DNA of 64,000 bases from Microbacterium sp. oral taxon 186 str. F0373. GTDB taxonomy: Bacteria; Actinomycetota; Actinomycetes; Actinomycetales; Microbacteriaceae. The notes below the pieces were generated by a model. It was not told where the DNA came from. It saw only the letters and a list, made by a program, of their open reading frames with translations, and searched no databases. The stretch is from positions 308,401 to 372,400 of the forward strand of contig NZ_KE150457.1 in assembly GCF_000411455.1 (NCBI RefSeq). Reading direction: 5' to 3'. Positions 8,982-17,604 of the stretch are shown piece by piece (the stretch's first letter is position 1; each line of letters opens with the position of its first letter). The position numbers and the translations under genes are program-made.

Positions 8982-9045
8982 ACGGACAGGCCGATCCGTG
9001 GCCCAGAGGGCCGAACCTGCTCGGAAACTCCGGAGTTGTGAACGG
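8958..9045. repeat. Inverted-repeat doublet A2, overlapping the 3' end of the first DUF559 gene
   Basis: GTTCACAACTCCGG (8958-8971) is mirrored perfectly by CCGGAGTTGTGAAC (9030-9043), giving the same 86-base core length as doublet A1. The interior has a hairpin, GGCCC-AGA-GGGCC (9000-9012), and a partial extra half-copy, TGTGAAC (8977-8983). The left arm is read in frame as the C-terminal codons V-H-N-S-G of the DUF559 protein. Confidence 0.9.
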
Positions 9046-9104
9046 TGGCCGTGATCGACGTGATCGAGACGCGCACCGGGCTCCCCCGCGCTCCGCCCGA
9101 ACCC

Positions 9105-9152
9105 AGAACCCGAACCAGAACCAGAACCCGAGCCAGAACCCGAACCCGAGCC
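9105..9152. repeat. Degenerate hexamer tandem repeat (AGAACC/CGAACC/CGAGCC)
   Basis: Eight consecutive six-base units vary only at the first and fourth positions of the unit. They lie in the gap between doublet A2 and the end of add. A minus-strand frame reads this as a Gly-Ser run, but it is not part of a credible gene. Slippage-prone low-complexity DNA; no function is evident. Confidence 0.8.
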
Positions 9153-9190
9153 CGCCCGGAACCCTTGACGGGGCTGCCGTGGGGTGCGGG

Positions 9191-10306
9191 TCAGGCGTCG
9201 AAGCCCTCGCCGATGAGCTCGATGAGCTCCTCGCGCTCCTCCACCGACAAGAAGGCGCCTGCGGCCGCGTTCAGCTGGAACGCCTCCAGGTCTTCGAGAC
9301 GGTAGTCGAAGGTCTCGGCCAGCAGCGCGAGCTCGCGCGTGAGCGAGGTGCGGCTCATCGTGCGGTTGTCGACGTTGACCGTCACGGCGAAGCCGAGCTG
9401 GTACAGCAGGTCGAACGGATGATCCTCGAGGCTCTTGCCCCACGCCGCGATCGCCCCGGTCTGCAGGTTCGAGGAGGGCGAGAGCTCGAGCGGGATCTCA
9501 CGGTCGCGTACCCACCGCGCCAGGTCTCCGAAGGTCACCAGCACTTCGTCGCCCTGCTGCTGCACGACCTCGAGGTCTTCCGCGATGCGCACGCCGTGGC
9601 CGAGGCGCAGGGCGCGGCCGTCGAGGATCGCGGAGCGGATCGAGTCGAGACCGGCCGCCTCTCCCGCGTGCACCGTCACCGGGAAGAACTCTGAGGCGAG
9701 ATAGTCGAAGGCGGCGCGGTGACGCGACGGCGGGAAGCCGTCCTCCGCTCCGGCGATGTCGAAGCCGACTGCGCCGCGACCGCGGAACGCGACGGCGAGC
9801 TGGGCGATCTCGAGCGAGCGGTCGGCGTGACGCATCGCCGTGATGAGCTGGCCGACGCGGATGTCGCGACCCGAGCGATCGACGGCATCCTCGCCTTCCT
9901 CGATGCCCTCCTGCACGGCCTCGACGGCCTCTTCGAGCGACAGCCCGCCCGCGAGGTGCTGCTCCGGCGCCCAGCGCACCTCGCCGTAGATCACGCCGTC
10001 GGCGGCGAGGTCCTCGACGAACTCCTTCGCGACGCGGCGAAGGCCCTCGGCGCTCTGCATGACGGCGGTCGTCAAATCGAAGGTCTTCAGATACTCCACC
10101 AGCGAACCCGAGTCGCTCTGGTCCTCGAACCAGTCGGCGAGCTCCCCGGCATCCGTCGTCGGGACATCGAGGCCGATCTCGTCGGCGAGTTCGATGATCG
10201 TCTGAGGCCGCAGCGCACCGTCGAGGTGATCGTGGAGCGAGACCTTGGGAAGCGAGCGGATGGAGACGCCCTCGAGCTTCGGGTCGGCGTAGGGGTCGGT
10301 GGCCAT
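9191..10306 (-). CDS. add: Adenosine deaminase
   Basis: Deaminates adenosine and deoxyadenosine to inosine and deoxyinosine. 371 residues from the ATG at 10306, which follows AGAAGGAAG; a longer frame upstream lies in deoA. Zinc ligands are His25 and His27 in SLHDHLDGALR, then VHAGEA further on and the late VNVDNRTMSRTSL segment, which is the actinobacterial version of the Asp-Asp motif. It is the last gene of the nucleoside salvage operon, 40 bases after deoA, and converges on the DUF559 gene across the hexamer repeat. Confidence 0.95.
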   Translation of the reverse strand: MATDPYADPKLEGVSIRSLPKVSLHDHLDGALRPQTIIELADEIGLDVPTTDAGELADWFEDQSDSGSLVEYLKTFDLTTAVMQSAEGLRRVAKEFVEDLAADGVIYGEVRWAPEQHLAGGLSLEEAVEAVQEGIEEGEDAVDRSGRDIRVGQLITAMRHADRSLEIAQLAVAFRGRGAVGFDIAGAEDGFPPSRHRAAFDYLASEFFPVTVHAGEAAGLDSIRSAILDGRALRLGHGVRIAEDLEVVQQQGDEVLVTFGDLARWVRDREIPLELSPSSNLQTGAIAAWGKSLEDHPFDLLYQLGFAVTVNVDNRTMSRTSLTRELALLAETFDYRLEDLEAFQLNAAAGAFLSVEEREELIELIGEGFDA

Positions 10307-10346
10307 GGGGCTTCCTTCTGGTGGGCTGTGCGGGTGGAGCTTAAGG

Positions 10347-11666
10347 TCAGGCGGTGATGCGCTCGAGGACGAGCGGAGTGGATGCCGGGGCATCCGTTCC
10401 GATCTCCCATGCGCCTTCGAGCGCGTCGAGGGCGCGCTCGAAGCGCTTGTCATCATCGGCCAGAAGGGTGAACAACGGCTGTCCGGCGACGATGGATGCG
10501 CCGGGCTTGACGTGCAGGTCGATGCCGGCGGCGTGGATGACGGGGTCCTGGGCGCGCGCGCGTCCCGCCCCCAGACGCCAGGCGGCGATGCCGAACGGGA
10601 GCGCCTCCATCCGCGTCAGCACACCGTCTCGGGCAGCGACAACGGTGTGCGTCTCGCGGGGGGTGGGCAGCGGCGCATCGGGATCGCCGTCCTGGGCACG
10701 GATCATCTCCCGCCACGCGTCCATGGCGCGCCCGTCGCGCAGCGCGGCTTCGACGTCGGCGTCGGGTTGTCCGGCGAGGGCCAGCATCTCGCGCGCCAGA
10801 GCCACGGTCAGCTCGACGATATCGGCCGGGCCGCCGCCGGCGAGCACCTCGACCGACTCGCGCACCTCGTTGGCATTGCCGATGGTGAGGCCGAGCGGGG
10901 TGTTCATGTCGGTGAGCAGCGCCGTCGTCGCGACGCCCGAGTCGGTGCCCAGGGCGACCATCGTGCGGGCGAGCTCGCGCGCCTTGTCGACATCGCGCAT
11001 GAATGCGCCGGAGCCGAACTTGACGTCGAGAACGAGCGCGTCGGTGCCTTCGGCGATCTTCTTCGACATGATGCTCGACGCGATCAGCGGGATGGCCTCG
11101 ACCGTGCCGGTGACATCGCGCAGCGCGTACAGCCGCTTGTCCGCCGGAGCCAGGCCCGAGCCGGCCGCGCAGATGACGGCACCGACGTCGCGCAACTGCG
11201 CGAACATCTCGTCGTTGGAGAGCGCGGCGCGCCACCCCGAAATCGACTCGAGCTTGTCGAGCGTGCCGCCGGTGTGACCGAGGCCCCGGCCGGACAGCTG
11301 CGGCACCGCGACGCCGAATGCCGCGACGAGCGGCGCGAGCGGCAGCGTGATCTTGTCGCCGACCCCGCCGGTGGAGTGCTTGTCGACGGTGCGCTTGCCG
11401 AGTCCGGCGAAGCTCATCCGCTCCCCCGAGGCGATCATCGCGTCGGTCATGACACGGATCTCGTCGCGGTTCATGCCGTTGAGCAGCACCGCCATCGCGA
11501 ACGCGGCCATCTGCGAGTCGGCGACGTATTCGCGCGTGTACGCGTCGATCATCCAGCGCAGGGCGTCTTCGGGCACCGCGCCGTGGTCACGCTTTGTGCG
11601 GATGACGTCGACCGCGTCGAAGGGCTCGACCGCGGCATCCGGCGTGCTCTGCGTCCCGCCGCTCAT
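10347..11666 (-). CDS. deoA: Thymidine phosphorylase
   Basis: Phosphorolyses thymidine (and often uridine in Gram-positives) to the base and deoxyribose-1-phosphate. 439 residues. The signature KHSTGGVGDK sits at 96-105, followed by PQLSGRGLGHTGGTLDKLES and a KFGSGAFM segment. The ATG overlaps the cdd stop by four bases, implying coupled translation after cytidine deaminase. The context is pyrimidine nucleoside salvage downstream of a nucleoside ABC importer. Confidence 0.95.
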   Translation of the reverse strand: MSGGTQSTPDAAVEPFDAVDVIRTKRDHGAVPEDALRWMIDAYTREYVADSQMAAFAMAVLLNGMNRDEIRVMTDAMIASGERMSFAGLGKRTVDKHSTGGVGDKITLPLAPLVAAFGVAVPQLSGRGLGHTGGTLDKLESISGWRAALSNDEMFAQLRDVGAVICAAGSGLAPADKRLYALRDVTGTVEAIPLIASSIMSKKIAEGTDALVLDVKFGSGAFMRDVDKARELARTMVALGTDSGVATTALLTDMNTPLGLTIGNANEVRESVEVLAGGGPADIVELTVALAREMLALAGQPDADVEAALRDGRAMDAWREMIRAQDGDPDAPLPTPRETHTVVAARDGVLTRMEALPFGIAAWRLGAGRARAQDPVIHAAGIDLHVKPGASIVAGQPLFTLLADDDKRFERALDALEGAWEIGTDAPASTPLVLERITA

Positions 11667-12064
11667 CGCGACACCTCCTCGAGGTCGCGCGGGCCGAAGG
11701 CATCCGGCAGTACCTCATCGATCGTGCGGATGCCGGAGACGGTCTCCAGCAGCATTCCCGGAAGGGCGAACTCGTTGAGCAGCTGACGGCAGCGCCCGCA
11801 CGGCATGATCGTCTGCCCCTCCTTGTTGACGCACACGAAAGCGACGAGCTGCCCGCCTCCGGACATGTGCAGATCGCCAACGAGGGCACATTCGGCGCAG
11901 AGCCCGACGCCGTAGGAGGCGTTCTCGACGTTGCAGCCCGACACGATACGTCCATCGCTGACCAGCGCCGCGGCACCCACCTGATAGCGGGAGTAGGGCG
12001 CATACGCGCGCCGCATGGCCTCGGTGGCGACGGCGCGCAGCTCGTCCCAGTCGATGTCGGTCAT
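11663..12064 (-). CDS. cdd: Cytidine deaminase
   Basis: A 133-residue homotetrameric-type cytidine/deoxycytidine deaminase. Zinc and proton-shuttle residues are visible as Cys56-Ala-Glu58 and Pro88-Cys89-Gly-Arg-Cys92 (CAE and PCGRC motifs), with the substrate-binding GCNVENASYG before them. The start is the ATG at 12064, only 8 bases beyond the permease stop. Its product uridine would feed the downstream phosphorylase. Confidence 0.95.
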   Translation of the reverse strand: MTDIDWDELRAVATEAMRRAYAPYSRYQVGAAALVSDGRIVSGCNVENASYGVGLCAECALVGDLHMSGGGQLVAFVCVNKEGQTIMPCGRCRQLLNEFALPGMLLETVSGIRTIDEVLPDAFGPRDLEEVSR

Positions 12065-12072
12065 GAAAGAGG

Positions 12073-13368
12073 TCACTCCTTGATATAGGGCTTGCCGGAT
12101 GCCGCGGGCCCGCGGATCTGGCCGGCGAAGCCGGCGACCGCGAGGATCGTCACGACGTACGGGAGCATGAGCATGAACTCGCTGGGGATCGGCGTCTTCA
12201 GGATCGTCAGCAGGTTCTGCAGGTTGGTCGCGAAGCCGAACAGCAGGGCGGCGAGAGTCGCGCGGATCGGGTCCCAGCGACCGAAGATGACGGCCGCGAG
12301 GGCGATGAAGCCGAGCCCCGCGGTCATGTCCTTGCCGAACTGCGGCACCGAGACGAGCGTGAAGTACGCTCCGCCGATGCCGGCGATCGCGCCGGCCAGC
12401 GAGACGTTCCAGAACCGGGACGTGTTCACCTTGATGCCGACCGTGTCGGCCGCCTGCGGGTGTTCGCCGACGGCGCGCAGGCGCAGGCCCCACCGCGTGC
12501 GGTAGAGGCCCCAGGCCACGAGCGGAACCGTCACGAACATGAGGTACACGATGAAGGTCTGGTTGAACAGCACCGGTCCGATGATCGGGATCTCGCTCAG
12601 CACGGGGATCTGGATACGGCCGAAGCGCTCCGGGGTGTTGAGCTGCTGCTCGTTGGGAGCCAGGAGCGCACCGTACAGGAAGCCGGTCAGACCGGTCACG
12701 AGGACGTTCAGCACGACACCGACGATGACCTGGTCGACGAGGTACTTGAGCGCGAAGGCTGCGAGCACGAACGAGACGAGGACACCGCCGACCATGGCGC
12801 CGAGCAGCCCGATGAACGGGTTGTGCGTGATGCTGGAGAGCACGGCGGCCGAGAACGCACCGAGCAGCAGCTGTCCTTCGATCGCGACGTTGACCACGCC
12901 CACGCGTTCGCCGATCACACCGCCGAGCGCACCGAAGACGAGGGGCACCGACAGCGATACGGCGCCGAACAGCAGGCTCGAGACGGGCACGAACCCGTCG
13001 GCAGCGGCCCACACCAGGAACGCCACGACGCCGAGAACGCCGAACGCGATCGTCAGCCAGAGGGACGGACGACGGTACGTCCACGCCCGCCAGGCCGCGC
13101 CGGCGGTGAGCACGACCAGCACGGCCCACAGCGTCCAGGCGGTCGGCGCGGTGGGGACGCCCACGTCGGGCAGACCGAAGGACTGCGACGGATCGCCGAG
13201 ACGGAAGGTCGAGACACCGTCGCGCGGTGCCAGGCCGAAGAGGGCGGCCAGCAGCACGAGGATGACCGCGAGAACGATCGGCGCCTTGAAGTGCCGCTCC
13301 CGGACGACGGCCAGCTGGATGGTGCCGTCACTCTGCTCGATCTGGGCTGCCGGTGTCGAGGCGCTCAT
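12073..13368 (-). CDS. Nucleoside ABC transporter permease (second subunit)
   Basis: A 431-residue inner-membrane permease of the BPD_transp_2 (branched amino acid/ribose/nucleoside) type. It has an N-terminal extension of hydrophobic segments and a core with RVGVVNVAIEGQLLLGAF, the GxxNxxxEG-like signature of these permeases, and RAVGEHPQAADTVGI near the coupling region. The start at 13368 overlaps the stop of the first permease (ATGA). It pairs with the preceding permease, the double ATPase and BmpA to make a nucleoside importer. Confidence 0.9.
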   Translation of the reverse strand: MSASTPAAQIEQSDGTIQLAVVRERHFKAPIVLAVILVLLAALFGLAPRDGVSTFRLGDPSQSFGLPDVGVPTAPTAWTLWAVLVVLTAGAAWRAWTYRRPSLWLTIAFGVLGVVAFLVWAAADGFVPVSSLLFGAVSLSVPLVFGALGGVIGERVGVVNVAIEGQLLLGAFSAAVLSSITHNPFIGLLGAMVGGVLVSFVLAAFALKYLVDQVIVGVVLNVLVTGLTGFLYGALLAPNEQQLNTPERFGRIQIPVLSEIPIIGPVLFNQTFIVYLMFVTVPLVAWGLYRTRWGLRLRAVGEHPQAADTVGIKVNTSRFWNVSLAGAIAGIGGAYFTLVSVPQFGKDMTAGLGFIALAAVIFGRWDPIRATLAALLFGFATNLQNLLTILKTPIPSEFMLMLPYVVTILAVAGFAGQIRGPAASGKPYIKE

Positions 13369-14699
13369 GCGGCCACCGCCTTCTTCGCGGCCTTCGCTCG
13401 CGCCTTGGCCGCCTTCTCGGCGTCGGTCTTGGGGAGGAAGAACACGGCGCGCAGGAGCGGCGGCGCGGCGATGAACAGTACGATCAACGACTGCACGACG
13501 AGCACGATGTCCACGGGGATGCCCTGTGCCTGCATCGAGAACGATCCCGCCTTGAGCGCACCGAAGAGGATGCCGGCAGCCAGGGTCCCCCACGCGCGGC
13601 TACGACCGAGGAGGGCAACGGTGATCGCATCGAAGCCGATGCCGGCGTCGATCGTCGCGCCGAAGCCCGTCGTGACGGTGCCCTGGATCTGGTTCATGGC
13701 GGCGAGGCCCGCCAGGCCGCCCGCGAAGAGCATCGCGTAGATGTAGAGGCGGTCCACGCTCATGCCCGCGGCCCGCGCGGCTCGCGGGTTCTCGCCGACG
13801 GCGCGCAGCCGCAGACCGAGGCTCGACCGCTCAATGAGCCACCAGACGAACACGGTGGCCGCGAGCACCACGACGAAGCCCCAGTCCAGCTGCGGGAAGA
13901 GCGGGCCGAGGAGGTCGGGAAACTGCGCGGAGGCGGGCGTGGGCTTCGTCTGCGGCTGGTTGGTACCCGGGGCCTGGAGCAGCCCGGGCGTGCGCGTCAT
14001 CCACAGCAGGAGGTAGAACGCGACGTAGTTGAGCATGATCGTGAGGATCACCTCGTGCGCCCCGGTCTTGGCCTTCAGCAGGCCCACCAGCCCGCCCCAG
14101 AGCGCACCGCCGACGATGCCGGCGAGCAGAGTGAGGGGAAGGTGCAGCCACATCGGCAGATCGAGGTTGAACGCGAACAGGCCGGCGAAGATCGCGCCGA
14201 CGAGCATCTGACCGCGGGCGCCGATGTTGAACAGTCCCGCACGGAAGGCGAGCGCGACGCCAAGGCCGGCCGCGATGAGCGGCGTCGCGAACCCGAGCGA
14301 GTTGGTCAGCGGGCGGATCTGCGCCGCGAAGTCGGCGCCGCGGGCGTTGAACACGGCACCCCGGAAGAGCGCCTCGTAGCCGTTGTAGACGGCCTGCCAG
14401 ATCGCGACGAAGGTGTCACCGGGCCGCGCGAAGAAGTAGGAGGATGCCGCCTGCACGTCCTTGTTGGTCACGGCGATGAGGATGCCGCCGACGATCATGG
14501 CGAGCACGATGGCCAGGAAGGTCGTCACCGCACTGCCGCGCAGCAGCTCCTTGAGGAAGACTCCCGACCGCGTCGGCGGGAACTCCTCGCCCTCGCGGGG
14601 TGCGGGCTCGCCGGTCAGCGGCCCGCTCGCGCGGGGCAGCTCGGCCTCGCCGAGCGGCACACCCGCCGCGCCGTCGTTCGTGGGCGTCGATCCGCTCAT
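13365..14699 (-). CDS. Nucleoside ABC transporter permease (first subunit)
   Basis: A 444-residue permease of the same family as its downstream partner. It has a long acidic, proline-rich N-terminus (about 45 residues), then multiple membrane segments, the signature AFRAGLFNIGARGQMLVGAI, and RAVGENPRAARAAGM at the coupling helix. The C-terminus is Lys/Ala-rich. It overlaps the ATPase gene upstream and the second permease downstream by four bases each, so all three are translated as a coupled set. Confidence 0.9.
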   Translation of the reverse strand: MSGSTPTNDGAAGVPLGEAELPRASGPLTGEPAPREGEEFPPTRSGVFLKELLRGSAVTTFLAIVLAMIVGGILIAVTNKDVQAASSYFFARPGDTFVAIWQAVYNGYEALFRGAVFNARGADFAAQIRPLTNSLGFATPLIAAGLGVALAFRAGLFNIGARGQMLVGAIFAGLFAFNLDLPMWLHLPLTLLAGIVGGALWGGLVGLLKAKTGAHEVILTIMLNYVAFYLLLWMTRTPGLLQAPGTNQPQTKPTPASAQFPDLLGPLFPQLDWGFVVVLAATVFVWWLIERSSLGLRLRAVGENPRAARAAGMSVDRLYIYAMLFAGGLAGLAAMNQIQGTVTTGFGATIDAGIGFDAITVALLGRSRAWGTLAAGILFGALKAGSFSMQAQGIPVDIVLVVQSLIVLFIAAPPLLRAVFFLPKTDAEKAAKARAKAAKKAVAA

Positions 14700-16210
14700 G
14701 CGGCCACCTCCGGGTCGTGTGCTCCGGCCATCATGAGACCGAGGGTGTCGCGGGGCGTGTCGCCGGGGACGACGCCGACGATCGTGCCGCGATACATCAC
14801 GGCGATGCGGTCGGCGAGCGCGCTGACCTCGTCCAGCTCGGTGGAGACGACGATGACGGGGATACCGGAATCGCGCGTCTCGATGATGCGACGGTGAATG
14901 AACTCGATCGACCCGACGTCGACACCGCGGGTCGGCTGGGCGACGACGAGCAGGCGGAGCTCGCGGCTCATCTCACGGGCGATGACAACCTTCTGCTGGT
15001 TTCCGCCCGAGAGGGTGCCGGCGAGGGTGTCCGGCCCCTGCGTGCGGATGTCGTACTCCCGGATGCGGTCGCGGGCGAAGGCGTCGATCGCGCCCCGACG
15101 CAGCGTGCCCGCGGCGGCGAAGGCCGACTCCGCGGCGCGGTCCAGGATGAGGTTCTCGGCGACCGAGAACCCGCCGACGAGGCCGTCCTCCTTGCGGTCT
15201 TCGGGGACGAACCCGACGCCTTCGTCGAGGATCGCGCGCACGTTCTTGCCGACGAGCTCGGTGCCGTCGAGGCTGATGGAGCCCTCGACGCGGGCGGCCA
15301 GCCCGACGATCGCCTCGACGAGCTCGGTCTGCCCATTGCCCTGGACACCGGCGACGGCGAGCACCTCACCGGGACGCACCTCGAGGTCGACGTCGTCCAC
15401 GACGATCGCACCGGCCGCCGTGAGCACGCGCAGCCCGCGCACGCTGAGTCCGCCCTCACGCGTCCGCGGCGCCTCCTTGTGCACGGTCAGCTCGACGGCA
15501 CGTCCCACCATGAGGGAGGCCAGCTCGGCGTTCGTCGCCGTCGGCGAGGCCTCGCCGACCACGGTGCCGAGGCGGATGACGGTGATGCGGTCCGCCACTT
15601 CGCGGACCTCACGCAGCTTGTGGGTGATGAAGACGATGGAGGTGCCCTCATCGCGCAGTTGGCGCATGATGGCCATCAGCTCGTCGGTCTCCTGCGGAGT
15701 GAGCACGGCCGTCGGCTCGTCGAAGACGAGCACCTTCGCGTCACGGGAGAGCGCCTTGATGATCTCGACGCGCTGCTGGACACCGACGGGCAGATCGCCG
15801 ACGAGGGCGTCGGGGTCGATCTCGAAGCCGAAGCGCTGTGCGACGCTGCGCACGTGCGCACGGGCGGCGTTGAGGTCGAGGCGGCCGAAGGCCTTGGTGT
15901 CCTCGTGGCCGAGCATGACGTTCTCGGCGACGGTGAAGACGGGGATGAGCATGAAGTGCTGGTGGACCATCCCGATCCCGGCGGCCATGGCATCGCCGGG
16001 GCCCCGGAAGTGCTGCGGCACGTCGTCGAGCAGGATCTCGCCCTCGTCGGCGCGGTACAGGCCGTACAGCACGTTCATGAGCGTGGACTTGCCGGCGCCG
16101 TTCTCGCCGAGGAGCGCGTGGATCTCCCCGGATTCGACCACGAGATCGATGTGGTCGTTGGCGACGAGGCTGCCGAATCTCTTCGTGATCCCGCGGAGCT
16201 CGAGCTTCAT
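14696..16210 (-). CDS. Nucleoside ABC transporter ATP-binding protein (double ATPase)
   Basis: 504 residues with two fused ABC domains, as in RbsA/YufO-type importers. The first domain has Walker A GENGAGKST near residue 40 and Walker B VLVFDEPTAVL. The second has the degenerate GVQGNGQTE loop and an intact LSGGNQQKVVIAREM signature. It energises uptake of nucleosides captured by BmpA. A TAGGGT box ends six bases before the ATG, so it probably starts its own leaderless transcript that continues into the permeases, cdd, deoA and add. Confidence 0.92.
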   Translation of the reverse strand: MKLELRGITKRFGSLVANDHIDLVVESGEIHALLGENGAGKSTLMNVLYGLYRADEGEILLDDVPQHFRGPGDAMAAGIGMVHQHFMLIPVFTVAENVMLGHEDTKAFGRLDLNAARAHVRSVAQRFGFEIDPDALVGDLPVGVQQRVEIIKALSRDAKVLVFDEPTAVLTPQETDELMAIMRQLRDEGTSIVFITHKLREVREVADRITVIRLGTVVGEASPTATNAELASLMVGRAVELTVHKEAPRTREGGLSVRGLRVLTAAGAIVVDDVDLEVRPGEVLAVAGVQGNGQTELVEAIVGLAARVEGSISLDGTELVGKNVRAILDEGVGFVPEDRKEDGLVGGFSVAENLILDRAAESAFAAAGTLRRGAIDAFARDRIREYDIRTQGPDTLAGTLSGGNQQKVVIAREMSRELRLLVVAQPTRGVDVGSIEFIHRRIIETRDSGIPVIVVSTELDEVSALADRIAVMYRGTIVGVVPGDTPRDTLGLMMAGAHDPEVAA

Positions 16211-16216
16211 AGATGC

Positions 16217-16222
16217 ACCCTA
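16217..16222 (-). promoter_or_regulatory. -10 box (TAGGGT) for a leaderless nucleoside importer operon
   Basis: TAGGGT ends exactly six bases before the ATG at 16210, putting the transcription start at or next to the start codon. It lies downstream of the bmpA terminator, giving the rest of the operon its own promoter. Confidence 0.6.
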
Positions 16223-16260
16223 CCTGGGTCGGATTTTCTGGCGGAAGGCGGACGAACGGA

Positions 16261-16297
16261 ACTCGGGGCGAGCAGCGTGCCGCTGCTCGCCCCGAGT
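16261..16297 (-). terminator. Strong hairpin after bmpA
   Basis: A perfect 16-bp stem: ACTCGGGGCGAGCAGC (16261-16276) and its complement (16282-16297) around the loop GTGCC. It sits 14 bases after the bmpA stop. Termination here separates bmpA from the ATPase gene, or tapers expression. Confidence 0.8.
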
Positions 16298-16311
16298 GCG
16301 TCCGCGTCAGA

Positions 16312-17442
16312 TCAGGAGCCGGCGGGCGAGTTCTTCGACTCGACCTTGATGGTCCCCGCGACGATGTCGTCCTGAAGCTTCTTCAGGTCGTCGGTGAGAC
16401 CGGCCGGCAGCTTCGACTCGAAGTCGTGGAAGCTGGAGAGCTTGACGCCCTCGTTCTTCAACGTGCCCACGTAGGGAGTCGGGTCGAACTCGCCCTTGGA
16501 AGCCGCGATCGTCGCGTCGTAGACGGCGACGTCGATCGCCTTCATGATCGACACCAGCGTGATCGAGGCGACGTTCGGGTCGGCGACGGCGAGGTCGCTG
16601 TCGACGCCGAGCATCAGGGTGTTCTTGCCGCTGTCGGCGATGGCCGCCGCCGCGCTCTTGTAGATGGGGCCACCGACGGGGAGGATGACATCGACGCCCT
16701 GGTCGAGAACGCCCTGCGCGGTCTGCTTGGCCGTGTCGTTGGCGTCGAAGGCCCCGGTGAACGAGCCCTTCTGCTCAGCGCTGTCCCACCCGACGACCTG
16801 AACGTTGGCGCTCTTGTCCTCGTTGTACTTCTTCACGCCCTGCTCGTAGCCGTCCATGAAGACTGCGACGGAGGGGATCTGCATGCCGCCGAAGGTGCCG
16901 ACCTTGTTCACGCCGGCCTGCGCCGACCACGCCGCAGCCGCGTAGCCGCCCAGGTAGGCCGCCTCGGCGGTGTTGAAGACGAGGGGCTTGATGTTCGGGG
17001 CGTCCGTCTTGCCGTCGAAGTCGGTGTCGGCGTAGTCGTCGATGATCGCGAAGTTCAGCGTCGGGTTCGCCTTGGCGGCCGCGACCGTCGCGGCGGCGAG
17101 CTTGAAGCCGACCGAGATGATCAGGGTGCAGCCCTCGGAAATGGCGGTCGTCATGTTCGGCGCGTAGTCGTTGTCGTTGGTCGACTCGAACTCGACAGCC
17201 TTGATGCCGAGCTCGCCGACGGCCTTGTCCATGCCGTTCTTGGCGGACTCGTTGAACGACTTGTCGTCCCAACCGCCCGCGTCCGAGACGAGGCAGGGCT
17301 TGAAGCCGTCCACGACGGTGCCGCCGGCGGCGGCCGAGCCGGAGCCTGCGGGGGTCGGGGCCGAGCCGCAACCGGCCAGGGCGATGATGAGCCCCGCGGC
17401 AGCTGTGATGCCGGCGAGCTTCTTGGTGGTCGAGATGGTCAA
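16312..17442 (-). CDS. BmpA-family nucleoside-binding lipoprotein
   Basis: Extracytoplasmic substrate-binding lipoprotein (BMP/PnrA family) for the adjacent nucleoside importer. I start it at the TTG at 17442, because GGAGG lies six bases before it. This gives 376 residues with a short Lys-containing N-region, a hydrophobic stretch and the lipobox LAGC (Cys25), which a longer frame would bury. The mature protein begins with a Gly/Ser/Ala linker, followed by the PnrA-like DAGGWDDKSFNESAKNG and later VILPVGGPIYKSA. A strong terminator follows, so it may be expressed above the rest of the system. Confidence 0.9.
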   Translation of the reverse strand: MTISTTKKLAGITAAAGLIIALAGCGSAPTPAGSGSAAAGGTVVDGFKPCLVSDAGGWDDKSFNESAKNGMDKAVGELGIKAVEFESTNDNDYAPNMTTAISEGCTLIISVGFKLAAATVAAAKANPTLNFAIIDDYADTDFDGKTDAPNIKPLVFNTAEAAYLGGYAAAAWSAQAGVNKVGTFGGMQIPSVAVFMDGYEQGVKKYNEDKSANVQVVGWDSAEQKGSFTGAFDANDTAKQTAQGVLDQGVDVILPVGGPIYKSAAAAIADSGKNTLMLGVDSDLAVADPNVASITLVSIMKAIDVAVYDATIAASKGEFDPTPYVGTLKNEGVKLSSFHDFESKLPAGLTDDLKKLQDDIVAGTIKVESKNSPAGS

Positions 17443-17604
17443 TGCAGCCTCCACATTGATAGACCCGCGGATTTCGCGGGCGCACGGATCGAAGTTACCT
17501 ACTGTGACGTGGGATTTGCACGCTGCACACCCGGGTGCGGGCGAAAGGTTACAAAGACGCAATCAAGCCGACACGAACGCGGCATCCTGCCTCGCGCTGT
17601 GCGC

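Noticed and set aside
7900..9045. CRISPR array or insertion-sequence ends
   Set aside because: Repeats are paired inverted units rather than regular direct repeats with spacers; no transposase and no target duplication were visible.
8478..9443. Minus-strand frame with a Gly-Ser run over the hexamer repeat
   Set aside because: The Gly-Ser run is a translation of the tandem repeat; the rest is antisense to the DUF559 and add genes.
17464..17480. CCCGCG-GATTT-CGCGGG hairpin in the bmpA leader
   Set aside because: A six-bp stem is easily found by chance at this GC content; no riboswitch-like blocks around it.
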